Shown here piece by piece: positions 7,472-17,400 of a stretch of DNA of 37,116 nucleotides. Source of the DNA: Ohtaekwangia sp. (GTDB taxonomy: Bacteria; Bacteroidota; Bacteroidia; Cytophagales; Cyclobacteriaceae); assembly GCA_021155195.1 (NCBI GenBank), contig JAJNPV010000006.1, positions 1 through 37,116 on the forward strand. The letters are read 5' to 3'. How positions within the stretch are numbered: position 1 is the stretch's first letter; each line of letters starts with the position of its first letter. Below the pieces are notes generated by a model, which was given only the letters and a program-made list of their open reading frames with translations, searched no databases and was not told the origin of the DNA. Position numbers and translations under genes: made by a program.

Positions 7472-7819
7472 TTGCGCGACCCTGCTTCACACCCCCCTAT
7501 CAAACTTATCCCACAAGGTTTTTCTTTTGATAATGTGGATATTTTCAACCCTACGCTGAGCAGCTGCGGGCGCTTTGTCGTTGATCCGGCAGTAGCTTAC
7601 GGCTTTGAAGTTCGCGAAATCGGTGACGGGTCTACCGCACTGCGCCTAGATGTTGAAAATGGCTATGTGCTTCTGACAGACGATCATGCCAGCCATGATA
7701 TCCAGATTTACCCGAACGAGCCGTTCAGGATGAGCCTGTTTACCGATGATGATGAGCTGATCGAGCAGGTGGAACTGAAGGTTGGTGTTCCGTTGGATTA
7801 TGAAGTCTCCCACCGCTAA
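7472..7819 (+). CDS. hypothetical 115-aa protein, TTG start
   Basis: Reads from TTG at 7472, directly after the stop of the upstream gene; GAAGGAG a dozen bases upstream can serve as ribosome binding site. Content is mostly beta-strand with acidic loops (FTDDDELIEQVELKVGVP). No known motif. Third gene of the operon starting at 6844. The use of TTG is inferred from the absence of an earlier in-frame ATG. Confidence 0.55.
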   Translation: MRDPASHPPIKLIPQGFSFDNVDIFNPTLSSCGRFVVDPAVAYGFEVREIGDGSTALRLDVENGYVLLTDDHASHDIQIYPNEPFRMSLFTDDDELIEQVELKVGVPLDYEVSHR

Positions 7820-7844
7820 ACCCCTAACGGTTTGTAACGGGGTT
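7819..7844 (+). terminator. weak hairpin after the 6844-7819 operon
   Basis: AACCCC and GGGGTT flank a 14-base loop directly at the stop codon. There is no T tract, so intrinsic termination is doubtful. The rest of the gap to 8021 shows nothing recognisable. Confidence 0.2.
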
Positions 7845-8021
7845 CCTGCTCAACGACCAGAGCGCGGGCTTGTGTTCAATGAGAATACTGTCCATTAAAG
7901 ACGCGCAATATTCCGTCAGGATGTAATCGCATCCACTTAACTCTTGCCGCTCTCTAGCTTTGCGGCGATGCCGCTTCGCTCTTCCCGTGTATCGACAATG
8001 ATGTGTACTGGTTGATTTCGG

Positions 8022-8612
8022 TCATGTCACGTCCTTTTTTAATTTTGTGACAGCTTTTTTGATGGCATGTAGCGAATATTTCGAGTGTTCAGCAAATTCT
8101 TCCACTGATAAGCCACTTTTTTCCAACTTATTCACTATCTTCTGCCTTTGCTCCATTCTTGCCTTACGCTCATTAGTTGCTTTATCAAGCGCAGATGAAA
8201 CATCAGTCTCTGTCATACTGTTCTTTTGTGCAAACTCATACCTTGTAAGGCCGCTTGATTCAAATGATTTTAATAACTGTGATCGGTATTTCTTTTCCGC
8301 ATTTTCCTTGACTTGGGCAGAGTGTATTTTGTCGAGTTTATTTTTAGCATCTTCAATCTCAACAGCGCTGATTTCACCGCAGGTAGTACCATCCAACGCA
8401 TATCTGAATCCGCCGGCCGCTACCGCGAACAGATAATTGGCATGCTGTGTCCAGAAACCTAATGTTGCACGTATTATTTTTTTGTTCTGCTCACCATGTA
8501 TTGCGATAAGGTCATGATAGATGCCGATTTTCAATGGCTTGATAGACTTAAATACCTCGGGATACAGCTTCTTTAAATCACTCGTTTTTAGAAGGCAGGT
8601 CGTTTCGTTCAT
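8022..8612 (-). CDS. ProQ/FinO-domain RNA chaperone with tandem HTH-like repeats
   Basis: 196 aa. Residues about 8-95 fit the ProQ/FinO RNA-binding domain: LYPEVF, KPLKIGIYHDL, the turn before YLFAVAAGGFRYALDG and a closing helix with ISAVEIEDAKNKL. Members bind structured sRNAs and mRNA ends; plasmid FinO protects the FinP antisense RNA. After a Lys-rich linker two similar segments follow (about 113-145 and 160-192: SGLTRYEFAQ and SGLSVEEFAE), each with a helix-turn-helix look, a tail not normal for ProQ or FinO. Its ATG overlaps the stop of the upstream gene (ATGA at 8609-8612), so the two are coupled. It probably acts on plasmid or host RNAs in the cytoplasm. Confidence 0.82.
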   Translation of the reverse strand: MNETTCLLKTSDLKKLYPEVFKSIKPLKIGIYHDLIAIHGEQNKKIIRATLGFWTQHANYLFAVAAGGFRYALDGTTCGEISAVEIEDAKNKLDKIHSAQVKENAEKKYRSQLLKSFESSGLTRYEFAQKNSMTETDVSSALDKATNERKARMEQRQKIVNKLEKSGLSVEEFAEHSKYSLHAIKKAVTKLKKDVT

Positions 8613-9556
8613 GATTTCACCTTATACAGTTTTTTCACTGTTTTCTCAGCGTTTGATAGGAAAGCCTCCGGTTGCGCATGTTGCACTTCAAGAAAATCGT
8701 CACGTGGGTACGCATAATAGTATGAGGTCAGATATGTTTGCTTTAGCTTATCCTGCTCTTTGATAAACTCCTGGGCGCTAATCTCTGCATTCTTATATTT
8801 TTCTTGCAGTTCGTACATTTCCGGCAACACCTGCATTGTAATATCAGCATATCTTTCCGCCAGTAAATATGATGTTCCGATCATCATTTCTATCGGGATG
8901 ACCTGTGCATAATACATACACAACGTCCCCCAGTAATTCCCAAAGTTCAACAGGGAAATGCGGCTATTCACATCCAACTCGAAATCCTGAAGACACTTCC
9001 CTACTTCCGGCTGGTGTTTGATATTTTTATCCCACCATGCGGCTAATGTCTTAGGTAGGTTATTGACGATATCGATTTCAAATTCAGAGATGTATTTCGG
9101 ATATTCACGTTTGGACTTGGCTTTTTTATTCGTCACGCCATATTCAACTATGTATAAATAAGCCATGCGCTGATAGTATCTTTTGGCGGCAGACTCCAGG
9201 CGAAGTTCCTGCGGCAATCCCATGAGCAGGGATTGTGCGTCCTTAATGGATTTATCCGGCGGTGGATATGCCTGATCCATGTCTACATCTGATAGCTCCT
9301 TTGCAAGCAATGTTGCTTGTGCATTTAGCCTGGTACTGTATTCCTCATTAGGAAGATCCTCGTCGAACAAATCTGCTTTTATTCCAAGTTTGATAGCGTT
9401 TTCCAGATTAAACCAGTCCTGGTGTCCGTAAAGTCTGGCTGTGACTTTCTGGCAATCAGCCAGTGTGGTATTTGGATACAGATGGTGAAGCTTTTTGGCG
9501 GTTTTTTTTGGAGCGGCAATACTATTGGGAACAACGGTTCCGATTGGGTTCTTCAT
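8609..9556 (-). CDS. hypothetical 315-aa protein with small N-terminal helical domain
   Basis: Unknown function. The N-terminal 60 residues (TAKKLHHLYP, DCQKVTARLYGHQDWFNLEN) match the N-terminus of the protein at 35309-36457: A-K-x-L, YP, CQ, A, G and WF are shared. The same kind of short helical domain occurs in front of varied domains in plasmid and island proteins (recollection). The rest is helical with several Trp and Tyr and no clear motif. First gene of the ProQ operon, coupled to it by ATGA, with a consensus promoter at 9699-9726 and a structured leader. Confidence 0.65.
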   Translation of the reverse strand: MKNPIGTVVPNSIAAPKKTAKKLHHLYPNTTLADCQKVTARLYGHQDWFNLENAIKLGIKADLFDEDLPNEEYSTRLNAQATLLAKELSDVDMDQAYPPPDKSIKDAQSLLMGLPQELRLESAAKRYYQRMAYLYIVEYGVTNKKAKSKREYPKYISEFEIDIVNNLPKTLAAWWDKNIKHQPEVGKCLQDFELDVNSRISLLNFGNYWGTLCMYYAQVIPIEMMIGTSYLLAERYADITMQVLPEMYELQEKYKNAEISAQEFIKEQDKLKQTYLTSYYYAYPRDDFLEVQHAQPEAFLSNAEKTVKKLYKVKS

Positions 9557-9563
9557 GATATTT

Positions 9564-9706
9564 CCTATAATCGAGTTAGCACGACATCCCGCTTACCATG
9601 CAATCAATAAAGGAAATGCAAGGTGTATTACGATTTACTGCACGATGCCCATAAGACTTTGCCAATGCGGGAGGCGCGGTGTCGTACACCACAACCCGAT
9701 TATAGG
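9564..9706. repeat. 143-base imperfect inverted repeat in the ProQ operon leader
   Basis: The ends CCTATAATCG (9564-9573) and CGATTATAGG (9697-9706) are perfect 10-bp complements. Further in, ACGACATCCCGC on one side faces GCGGGAGGCGCGGTGTCGT on the other. Most of it would be transcribed as leader of the 9556-8022 operon. It could be an RNA target for the ProQ-like protein, an attenuator, or a small palindromic mobile repeat. No other gene lies in 9557-9749. Confidence 0.5.
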
Positions 9707-9726
9707 TATTGATTTTTACTTGTCAA
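9699..9726 (-). promoter_or_regulatory. consensus sigma-70 promoter for the 9556-8022 operon
   Basis: Minus strand TTGACA (9726-9721), 16 bases, TATAAT (9704-9699): a perfect pair of boxes. The -10 lies in the right arm of the inverted repeat 9564-9706, leaving about 135 bases of untranslated leader. Confidence 0.7.
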
Positions 9727-9749
9727 ATTTTTTTTAATAGATTGATTGA

Positions 9750-9956
9750 TTAAAAACGCCCCTCATCTATGGCTTGGCACAGCTTTTCTATACTAACGCC
9801 ATAGCAGACCTTTTCACCCTTCTCGTTAGTGCCATAAGTAAGCAGAGATTCATCTGTGAACATTCTTGCTTTAAATAGGTTGAAGTTCATTCTGCGTTTT
9901 GTGCGTTTAGCCTTATTTATAAGCGCATCTGATTTTGAGACTTTTTTGTTTGGCAT
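9750..9956 (-). CDS. hypothetical 68-aa basic protein
   Basis: Short and Lys/Arg-rich at its start (NKKVSKSDALINKAKRTKRR), then a small folded tail (YGVSIEKLCQAIDEGRF). A good ribosome binding site (TAGGAG, nine bases before ATG 9956) supports translation. Function unknown; nucleic-acid binding is possible from charge alone. Confidence 0.55.
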   Translation of the reverse strand: MPNKKVSKSDALINKAKRTKRRMNFNLFKARMFTDESLLTYGTNEKGEKVCYGVSIEKLCQAIDEGRF

Positions 9957-10040
9957 TTACTACTCCTAAATTACTCTTAATTGAGCACTTTATCTGATCG
10001 CTCGTAATGCAGCAGAAATTATGAAAGCCCCATCAGATAG

Positions 10041-10199
10041 TCATATCGAGCTAAAAAACAGTTGATGAGCCTCTTTACTGGGTAACGGGTTTATTTGGTC
10101 AGACAATGGTTGAATATTTGAAATTATGGCCCATTCATCATCTTGTATAAGAACAGCTGTAGCATTCAGAATTTTGCTATGGCCGGCATTCAACAGCGC
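10041..10199 (-). pseudogene. possible coding remnant in the 9957-10307 gap
   Basis: The 351-base gap between 9956 and 10308 holds no gene with a normal start. One minus-strand frame stays open for 52 codons and reads like protein (AVLIQDDEWAIISN, PLPSKEAHQLFF) before a TGA at 10043-10041. It has no ATG and no match to a known family that I recognise. It may be the 3' end of a decayed gene. The rest of the gap shows nothing. Confidence 0.25.
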
Positions 10200-10307
10200 T
10201 TAAGTCTGCACCCTGGCTATTAACTTCTTCATCACTACTCGGGTTTGGACAAGATACATTAATTCTTGCCAATCAAGCCATGCTCGTTTCGATCACTACT
10301 CTAGAAA

Positions 10308-11393
10308 TTAAAACCCATACTTATTGATACTCCATCTATTAAGGACCTGGTAATCATGTTCTGGCATGTAAACTTGACCACTCTCTGCGGCTTTTAGCAT
10401 GAGCACGCCAAACCAGTCCTTGACTCTGTTTCCGTGCAGCATGTAAAAATACCACGAAAATGGATATCCGGATTTCTTATCTATTTTTTCTGCTATATCG
10501 AACAATTGATAAGGCGTTATGGTCTTTTTGTACTTAATCTCTGATATGGGCTTTTTTGTAGTCCAGTATGGGATGATACTAATATTTTCATTTCCCTTGC
10601 TATCAACCCATAGATTGTTATTCAGCACCCAGTGTTCACAAAACACTTTATTTGTCATTCCTGCACTGCATTCATTCCAATCCTGCATCAATCGAGATGG
10701 ATTTGACAGTGATTTTACTGCTTCAGGAAATGCCTCTTCATATGGAATCTGTTCCCATTTTCCTGATACTGGGCTTTTAGAGTTAATCATCATATTGGAG
10801 TGCGATTTAAAACCAATAGCACGAATATCGTTGTATTTGGCTATTAACTCGGATGCGATGAATATTTTTCTAAACTCATAGTAGACATTATCAGTATCTA
10901 TTTCCTGCTCCAGCTTGTAGCCTCGACCATTTCCACTGTTATCAAGTAAGTCATGTGTGTCTCTTACTGGTGACCATGGACGTTTATTGAAGAGATCATG
11001 TGTGATTTTCTCTCTCCAGCAATAGACCTCCAGTTGGATGAACTCATCAGCCTTGCTACCTATAGGACACACGAAATATTCAATTGAACCGACCATAGTA
11101 GAGTTCAGCAATCCCAAGTCCTTGAATCTCTCCCAAACTACATTAGGATTGTTGTCATTGTGGTTTAATTGAATGTTTAACCATTCACGTATGTCTTTAT
11201 GAATAAGCGCATGATTGCTGTCATACACCCCGCCATCCCTCATTAACCCGTCATAAGTCTTAGCATGTCGTAGTGAGCCAAGCGCAGTCTTAGTGTGAAG
11301 TGCATCTAATAATTTCTTATGTTTTGCATCTGGTTTTACATCAGAAATAATTGTTTCTAAGACGTCTGCGCTTGGGAGTGTTGGATTGATCAT
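10308..11393 (-). CDS. hypothetical 361-aa protein, last gene of the Wadjet-like operon
   Basis: No domain recognised. Soluble, rich in Trp, Asn and Tyr, with conserved-looking stretches WNECSAGMTNKVFCEHW and PYQLFDIAEKIDKKSG. Its ATG is six bases after the stop of the DUF1294 gene, so it is very likely co-transcribed with the jet-like genes. No nuclease, helicase or toprim motif is visible. It may be an accessory factor of the defence operon or an unrelated passenger; the position is the only evidence. Confidence 0.6.
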   Translation of the reverse strand: MINPTLPSADVLETIISDVKPDAKHKKLLDALHTKTALGSLRHAKTYDGLMRDGGVYDSNHALIHKDIREWLNIQLNHNDNNPNVVWERFKDLGLLNSTMVGSIEYFVCPIGSKADEFIQLEVYCWREKITHDLFNKRPWSPVRDTHDLLDNSGNGRGYKLEQEIDTDNVYYEFRKIFIASELIAKYNDIRAIGFKSHSNMMINSKSPVSGKWEQIPYEEAFPEAVKSLSNPSRLMQDWNECSAGMTNKVFCEHWVLNNNLWVDSKGNENISIIPYWTTKKPISEIKYKKTITPYQLFDIAEKIDKKSGYPFSWYFYMLHGNRVKDWFGVLMLKAAESGQVYMPEHDYQVLNRWSINKYGF

Positions 11394-11399
11394 TTGAAA

Positions 11400-11708
11400 T
11401 TATATTTGATTAATATTAAGCAGTAACCACGCGACAAATGCCACATTTACAAAAACCGCCAGTCCCATCATGACCTGAAAACTGCCCTTCTGTGTTTTGT
11501 GACGCACAATTTTCATTGCCAGTAAACCACCAGGCCATCCACAGAACAAAGAAGCCAGAAACAGATTCTTCTCGCTTATTCTGTGAGAGCGATTTACTGC
11601 AAGCTGCTTATCGATAATAAATAGGATTGCAGTGATGAAGCTGGCGCCTAGGTAAACTTTAGTTAAGGTGATGATATTAAGGGTTGGTATTAGAGATTCA
11701 ATGCTCAT
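11400..11708 (-). CDS. DUF1294 small membrane protein
   Basis: 102 aa. Three hydrophobic segments (about 14-32, 47-62, 78-98) and the family hallmarks FIIDKQLAVNRSHRISEKNL, GWPGGLLAM and RHKTQKGSFQ identify DUF1294, a widespread inner-membrane family of unknown function, sometimes fused to a cold-shock domain. Full length for the stand-alone form. It lies 26 bases behind the toprim gene and six before the 361-aa gene, inside the Wadjet-like operon, which is not a usual component of such systems. Confidence 0.82.
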   Translation of the reverse strand: MSIESLIPTLNIITLTKVYLGASFITAILFIIDKQLAVNRSHRISEKNLFLASLFCGWPGGLLAMKIVRHKTQKGSFQVMMGLAVFVNVAFVAWLLLNINQI

Positions 11709-11734
11709 CGTTTTTCATTATTAATTTGGGATAT

Positions 11735-12601
11735 TCAATGTATAGGATTACTCACAATTGGCAACTTTAATCTTAAGAATTGCTCTTGTACAACGCCAGC
11801 TTTGTATTTCTTGATTAAATTCCATAGTTCTTTACACGGATGGTTGTCAGGCAAGCCGTCCAATATCGCATAACACCCAGCGTAATGCCTGTCGTATAAA
11901 TCATTGCGTTTGGTTCTGGTATCGGAAAGCAAAGATTCTAAAATCGACCTTTCAGGTGTTAACACTCCTACCAGATTGATAAGTCCTTGTATATTTACCA
12001 GCCCATACGGGTCAATATCGACGTAAGCAAAGATAGGCAGCTTGCATGCGTCCAGATAAGACAACACAGTATCCAGCCTGCTTTCGTTCTTGTCGCCGCG
12101 ATAAACTACCAGAGGCCGTGCAAATGGCTGCGGCAGCGTAATCGGGTTGTTATGGATGTGATTGAAGTTGTCGTAGTTCTCGACCAGTATCACGCAATCG
12201 TGTCCAGTGGTTTCAATCGCTGAAATATCGATGTCTATATGTGACATTTCTGGTAATACCAAGGACTTTCCATTAAGAAGCAGAGGCTTTCCGGCTGGTG
12301 CTTTTATCGAGATGCGGTTACGCTTGAGTCCCCGACCCCCCGCTTTTTCATTAGGGGTAAAGGCAAGGCGCTCGCTTCTGGTCATGTCACTGTGAGCGCT
12401 GGCAGTCAATGCATAGCCCTTGGCTATCAGCAGCAGCTTGATTTCCTCTTTGTCCTGATGGCTGAAATAAACGGATCTGCCTCTGACCGAGCCTAGATTG
12501 TATTGAATTGAAAATATGCCCAATGCCGTAGACAGGCTGAAGCGCATTTCTTCGCTGCCAACAATCCTTTTCAATGTTTCAGCAAAGCGATTATTAAACA
12601 T
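11735..12601 (-). CDS. jetD: toprim-domain nuclease subunit of a Wadjet-like system (JetD/MksG-like)
   Basis: 288 aa. A toprim fold is indicated by the glutamate in CVILVENYDNF (E141) and the DxD motif in IFAYVDIDPYG (D195, D197), preceded by an N-terminal helical part with a winged-helix look. In Wadjet the toprim subunit cuts plasmid DNA after extrusion by the SMC complex. The gene overlaps the upstream kleisin gene by eight bases and ends the core set of four. It is shorter than many JetD proteins, so a distinct subfamily is likely. Assignment rests on motif plus operon context. Confidence 0.75.
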   Translation of the reverse strand: MFNNRFAETLKRIVGSEEMRFSLSTALGIFSIQYNLGSVRGRSVYFSHQDKEEIKLLLIAKGYALTASAHSDMTRSERLAFTPNEKAGGRGLKRNRISIKAPAGKPLLLNGKSLVLPEMSHIDIDISAIETTGHDCVILVENYDNFNHIHNNPITLPQPFARPLVVYRGDKNESRLDTVLSYLDACKLPIFAYVDIDPYGLVNIQGLINLVGVLTPERSILESLLSDTRTKRNDLYDRHYAGCYAILDGLPDNHPCKELWNLIKKYKAGVVQEQFLRLKLPIVSNPIH

Positions 12602-13820
12602 TCAACCGTCCTTTACTGACAATGATGTCTCTTACTAACACGTTGCCATCCAGCTCGCTTACAGGCGCGGAAACAAGGTCTGCCTGCCACCCTGTCCCGG
12701 GTTTTCTGTTCTGTCTCTCCGACAGAATACGTCTAACCCAATATTCCTCGGATGACATATCATTCATGTTCCGATTTGCTGCCCACCATTCTCTTGCAGA
12801 CAGGCCTGATTCCGATTGTGCGGCTGACGCAATGAATGTCTCAACAGCAATTTGCAGTCCTGACAGTTCTTTTTTCTGGACAGGGGTTTCCTCGATGGCA
12901 ATCAGCTTTCCTGCCTCCCTCTTTTTGCCGCTATAAACAAATTCTTTAAATTCCGGCAGATTGGATGCAATCTCACTCAGTACCTCTTCGTTTTCAGAGG
13001 AGTTGATATTTGGATTCGCCATCATGTTTAATGGAGCGGCTATTGTTATCCAATCAGGCAGGGACGGCTGCTCATCCCATTCCTTAGGTTGCCATGCAGG
13101 ATTTTTGTTAAGATGATTGGCAAAAGACCTTAACAGCTTGGCGCGCGCTTCGATGTTGCGGAAAGCGTACAGGAACTCGCGCAGTTTCTCCGAGATGGAT
13201 TTCAACGTGATAAGGAAATAACCCATCTTGGATTTTAGGAGCAGGTTAAAAGCCAGCTCCAGGTCGCGGTGTCCCCTTAACCTGTCTTCAATATCGGAAA
13301 AACTGAACGTCTCCAGCAAAGCTAGGGTGGTGTCAGTTCGTTTCAGATACCATTCATTCTCTTTGACCTTCTCGGGTAGCGTGGTGACGGTCGCAAACTT
13401 GCCTTCCACTAACCTGCTGATGCGTAACAACTCATCCTCAATGTCACCGGCGATGTCGTTGATGGACTCGCGGATTTCTTCTTCATACAGGTTTTTGTCG
13501 TCCTCACGGCCTTCCATAAAGGCGTTGTTATGCCTAGTCACCAGTTCATCCAGCCTGCTGAATGTCCTGCCTAGATCGGTGCCGGCCTCCATCAGTCGGC
13601 TTGTATTCAACACCGTATTCAGGAACTTACGCATCGAGTGCCGCAGTTGGTAAGTGTTATGGATGTCCGGCGTCAGTATTCGAAGCTGACTAAGCTTCAT
13701 GATGCTTTTTGCTTTATCTTCCGTGACTTCTATACTGCCCCGTTCAAAAGCGTCTGCGATGATGTCGCTGGATTCATGCAGCGCCTTGAGTATCTGGCTG
13801 ACTCCGCTGTGCTTGCTCAA
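12594..13820 (-). CDS. jetA: kleisin-like subunit of a Wadjet/MksBEF-like complex (JetA/MksF-like)
   Basis: 408 aa, almost all alpha-helical, with N-terminal winged-helix-like and middle helical-bundle segments and a C-terminal region ending in SMC-head-binding style basic strands (inference from composition). It starts in the stop of the MukE-like gene (ATGA, 13817-13820) and overlaps the toprim gene by eight bases. In MukF/MksF/JetA the kleisin bridges the two SMC heads. Sequence similarity to known kleisins is too weak to read by eye; its place between the MukE-like and toprim genes is the main evidence. Confidence 0.65.
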   Translation of the reverse strand: MSKHSGVSQILKALHESSDIIADAFERGSIEVTEDKAKSIMKLSQLRILTPDIHNTYQLRHSMRKFLNTVLNTSRLMEAGTDLGRTFSRLDELVTRHNNAFMEGREDDKNLYEEEIRESINDIAGDIEDELLRISRLVEGKFATVTTLPEKVKENEWYLKRTDTTLALLETFSFSDIEDRLRGHRDLELAFNLLLKSKMGYFLITLKSISEKLREFLYAFRNIEARAKLLRSFANHLNKNPAWQPKEWDEQPSLPDWITIAAPLNMMANPNINSSENEEVLSEIASNLPEFKEFVYSGKKREAGKLIAIEETPVQKKELSGLQIAVETFIASAAQSESGLSAREWWAANRNMNDMSSEEYWVRRILSERQNRKPGTGWQADLVSAPVSELDGNVLVRDIIVSKGRLNV

Positions 13821-14449
13821 GCGAGCCTCCCCTGTACTGGGACATCCTGCTCGTCATCTGCGGTCTGGATAGATTTTTCATCTTCAGCCAGAAAGGTCAG
13901 GACTTCATAGAAGTAATCCAGTTTGCCGGTAAAGCTATAAGACGCCTGATTTTTATTATGTTCAGTCAGATATCCCCATAACGTCATCTGCTTCACTACA
14001 CGGTCCAACATGCCCTTTGGTGAAGCATCTGTGCTGACGAATTCCTTGCCAAGCGTAGACAACCTGCGCAATTCTTCCAATACGCTAGGATTTTCGGTAA
14101 TGGTTGTCAGCAGCCCTGCGTAATTGAACCTGTCACCAGCAGCGGGCGAAACGTCCTGCTTTGAATGATTCATGCATATCTGCAGAAACAGCACGACAGG
14201 AGCAATCGTGTGTTTAATTTCCGTGAAGGTTTTCCTAACTTCGTTCCGCTCACCCTGTCCAATGCTTTCCCATGCACAGTAATAGGCAAAGCCGTTGTTT
14301 GTCTTGATAAGACGGCGGTTGAGACGTGCAAGATAATCGTCCACTTCCGCATGGTTAACCGGTTCTTTCAGCCACTTGAAGGCGGCTGGATTTGTCTGCT
14401 CACAAATAAAAGCACCCTGAAGTAAATCAATCACAGCCTGTTTAAACAT
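13817..14449 (-). CDS. jetB: MukE/JetB-like subunit of the Wadjet-like complex
   Basis: 210 aa from ATG 14449, chosen because GAGGAG lies eight to nine bases upstream and the ATG overlaps the stop of the ATPase gene (ATGTTTAA). The open frame extends to 14491 but that start has no ribosome binding site. Helical protein with paired winged-helix character (YLARLNRRLIKTNNGFAYY, and KQMTLWGYLTEHNKN near the C-terminus) as in MukE/DUF4194-type proteins. It would bind the kleisin and DNA. Function is inferred from order and size (about 200-230 aa in relatives). Confidence 0.68.
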   Translation of the reverse strand: MFKQAVIDLLQGAFICEQTNPAAFKWLKEPVNHAEVDDYLARLNRRLIKTNNGFAYYCAWESIGQGERNEVRKTFTEIKHTIAPVVLFLQICMNHSKQDVSPAAGDRFNYAGLLTTITENPSVLEELRRLSTLGKEFVSTDASPKGMLDRVVKQMTLWGYLTEHNKNQASYSFTGKLDYFYEVLTFLAEDEKSIQTADDEQDVPVQGRLA

Positions 14450-17400
14450 TGGTAAGCTCCTCACCTGCGTAACCCAGATCAACCCGCGCAATACGCTTGT
14501 CGCTCAGTACGTTATATTTATATTTGAATAGAGGTGATAGTCGTTCATTAATATCAGGGAAAGCGCCTACCATCCTGATGTTGTTATGCGAGAGGAATTC
14601 CAGTAGCAGGCTTGAATTACTGTAATCCAAGTCCATAACCTCATCTACCGCATAAGGAATGGCCACACGACTTTTGCCTCTAATTCTGTTCACAAACCCC
14701 ACCAGAATGATGGCCAGCACCAGATAGGAAAGTCCGTTGCTGCTGATGTTCTGCAGTTCTTTTTCCTCATGCGCTTTCACACTCTTGCCATTAATGGTCG
14801 CATCAATCCTGATCTGGATCAGCTCAGTAGGATTGGCTGTCAGTCCTCTTTCATCTCCCAGTATCGTTGAGACTTCCTGCGCCGCGTCCACGAAGGATGC
14901 GGGCGGCAATGTATTAGCAGACATCGGGTGCCATGCATCATACTCATATCTCAGGCGTTCAATACTTTGCCAGTAATTTTGCTTATCAATATCGGTAGTG
15001 ATATGTACATCGACGTTTTCAATCTTTGAGAACATGTTAGCCTGACTCAAGCTGCTCCTGATCTCACGGTTAAAGATGGAAACGCTGCTTTTTAAAGATT
15101 CCAGTTCATTGCAGAAAGTCTTGATGCCGAGGCCCTGTTGTCTGCCGTCCTGACAGATTCTGCTTTCGTTCATTTTCTCCTGTTGATTGAACCATCCTCG
15201 GCACACATTCATCCATTCATACTCATGACGTAGCCTTGGGCTGCCATATTCCTTCTCAGCGAGCAGGCAATACTGTTCGGACGCCGTGTTCACAGTACGC
15301 AGCATTTCCTGACGAATCTCTCCTACACCACGCGCTATGGTATCCACGAGTTTATGGTATTTGTCCAAAGCATTGTTTTTCTGGCTGACCAGCTCCATCA
15401 GCGTATACGCCATATCATGCTGGGACGCCAATACCATCGGGTCTTTAGGCCATGCGGACAGTGCTTCAAGGTGTGTTCTGGCATTGGTCAGGTTATTTGA
15501 TACCGTTGTTTTTTCACGGTCCAGTTCGCTGATTGTTTCCGAATACCTGCGATAGTCGGCATTCTTCTCAGCCTGAGCATCAAACAGATTCTTCTCTGCG
15601 TGATTAATCTCGATTTTTAGACTGGCCATTGCCAGCGATTTGTCATTGAGCTTGCTATAACTGAATTCATGCCATTCACGATATTCGCGTACATCTTTCG
15701 CTTTGCCTTCTGCCGCTTTGATTTTGCCGTTAATTGTTTTCAGTTCCTCTTCATAACTTAACAAGAGCCCTTGCGGTATTCCGCTCTCCTCAAGCTGTGC
15801 AAGACGCTCTTTGTCCAATATTTTCAGGTCATTTTCAAGCGTATTTTCAATATGCAGCCTACGCTGACTGATCAAGGACAATGACGTTTTCTCATTCGCA
15901 TCAATCTCTTTGATTCTGTCAGAGAATGCACCCTTTTGTTCATTGACGGATTGCGCTATTTTTCTTTGCTCAATACGGATTTCATCCTGTACTGCGAGTA
16001 AATTGTCATTCTCGCGCTGCTGCTCCATGTTGATACTGTCGCGCATCTCGGACTTACTTCTTTCCAGCTGTAGTTTCAATGAATCCAGCCTTGCCGTACA
16101 TTGGTTTTTTTCGCCTAGTTTCTTATTCAGTGCCGCTTCCTGCATGCCCGCTGAATCTTTAGCTGCTTTATATACTGAAGATAACCGGTTCATTTCTGCT
16201 AGATCTTCAGTAGCAGCTTCCTTGAGCTTAATAACGCGCTGCTCGGCCGAATGCAGATCTTGCTGGATTGATTCTTCAGAAGAACGTTTTGATGCGCTGA
16301 TTTTTTCCAGATTGATATTAAGGCCATACAATGATGCGCCTTCAGCAATGTCCGGATCCAAGTCCGTGCGCAACAGCAGGTCTTCATTAATGACGCGGCC
16401 AATGTCTGCCACCCATTCCGGGTGCTCTGTTCTCAGGAAGCCAATCAGCGTATCACCGCCAGCCTTGGCATAAGACAATATTTTTTCGTACTCGCCTTCA
16501 GCATGCTCAAGCGCGGAGCTGGTTTCGTTAAACAGCAGCTCTTGATCAGTGAACTGCGTTTTTGCCGTATTTAATCTGGCTTCCGCTTCGCCTTTAAGCC
16601 GGTAAAGCTGTGTAATCTCTTCGATTACCGCATCCTGCTCTTTCTGAGCATTTTGTATTGCTTGAATTATCTCAGGATCGCCAGGCACGTTTTTGATACG
16701 TTCTCTTAACGCAGCCAGTGAGCTTATGATGGTGCTCTCTTTCTGACGCAAGGCCTCTATCGCCTTATCTCCAGCCCCCTGGATTTTATCAATGATTGAA
16801 TCCCGGTTGTTGAGCAACTCATCCCTGTCCTGCTGTGACTTTTCCTTGACTGAGGATACTTCGTTCATCAAGCCCATCTTGGCGCGTTCGGCCGCCAGCG
16901 TCTTTTCTGACTTCTGGTTTTTGAAGTAATCATTGATATTTTCAATGCCGCCGCTGATCTCGCCAATTTTAATGCCGATTTCCTGAGCCTGCTTCCTGTT
17001 TGGCTCAATCGCATCAACCAAAATGCAGGCTTCTTCGATCCTGCTATCCTTATAGGCATTGAATTTCCTGTTCAGGTTTTTAATCTCTTCATCAAGTGTC
17101 TGGTACTGTGCAGCCATCGTCGATTTGGCTAACTGAGCCGCATCGACTTTTAATCGATGGGTTTGCTCGGCATTGTCGCGGTCAGACTTAGAAGTTTCCA
17201 GTGCCTGCTCCAGCCGGTCTTCTTCATTTTTCACATGATTGATGTATACCTGCAATCTGGCGTGTATGGCGGAGATTTCCGCTATCATGGTAGTACGCTC
17301 GTTATCAGCTTTATCCAGAGATTCCATTACCTCTCGTTTGGCTGCTAGTGATTCATGGGCCTGCAACTCCCTAATCCACTTCATCAGCTCATTTTTCTTG

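Noticed and set aside
15910..16473. 187-codon plus-strand frame inside the SMC-like ATPase gene
   Set aside because: Antisense to the coiled-coil region of the ATPase gene; Ser/Leu-rich composition is what the reverse of Glu/Lys/Gln codons gives; no ribosome binding site.
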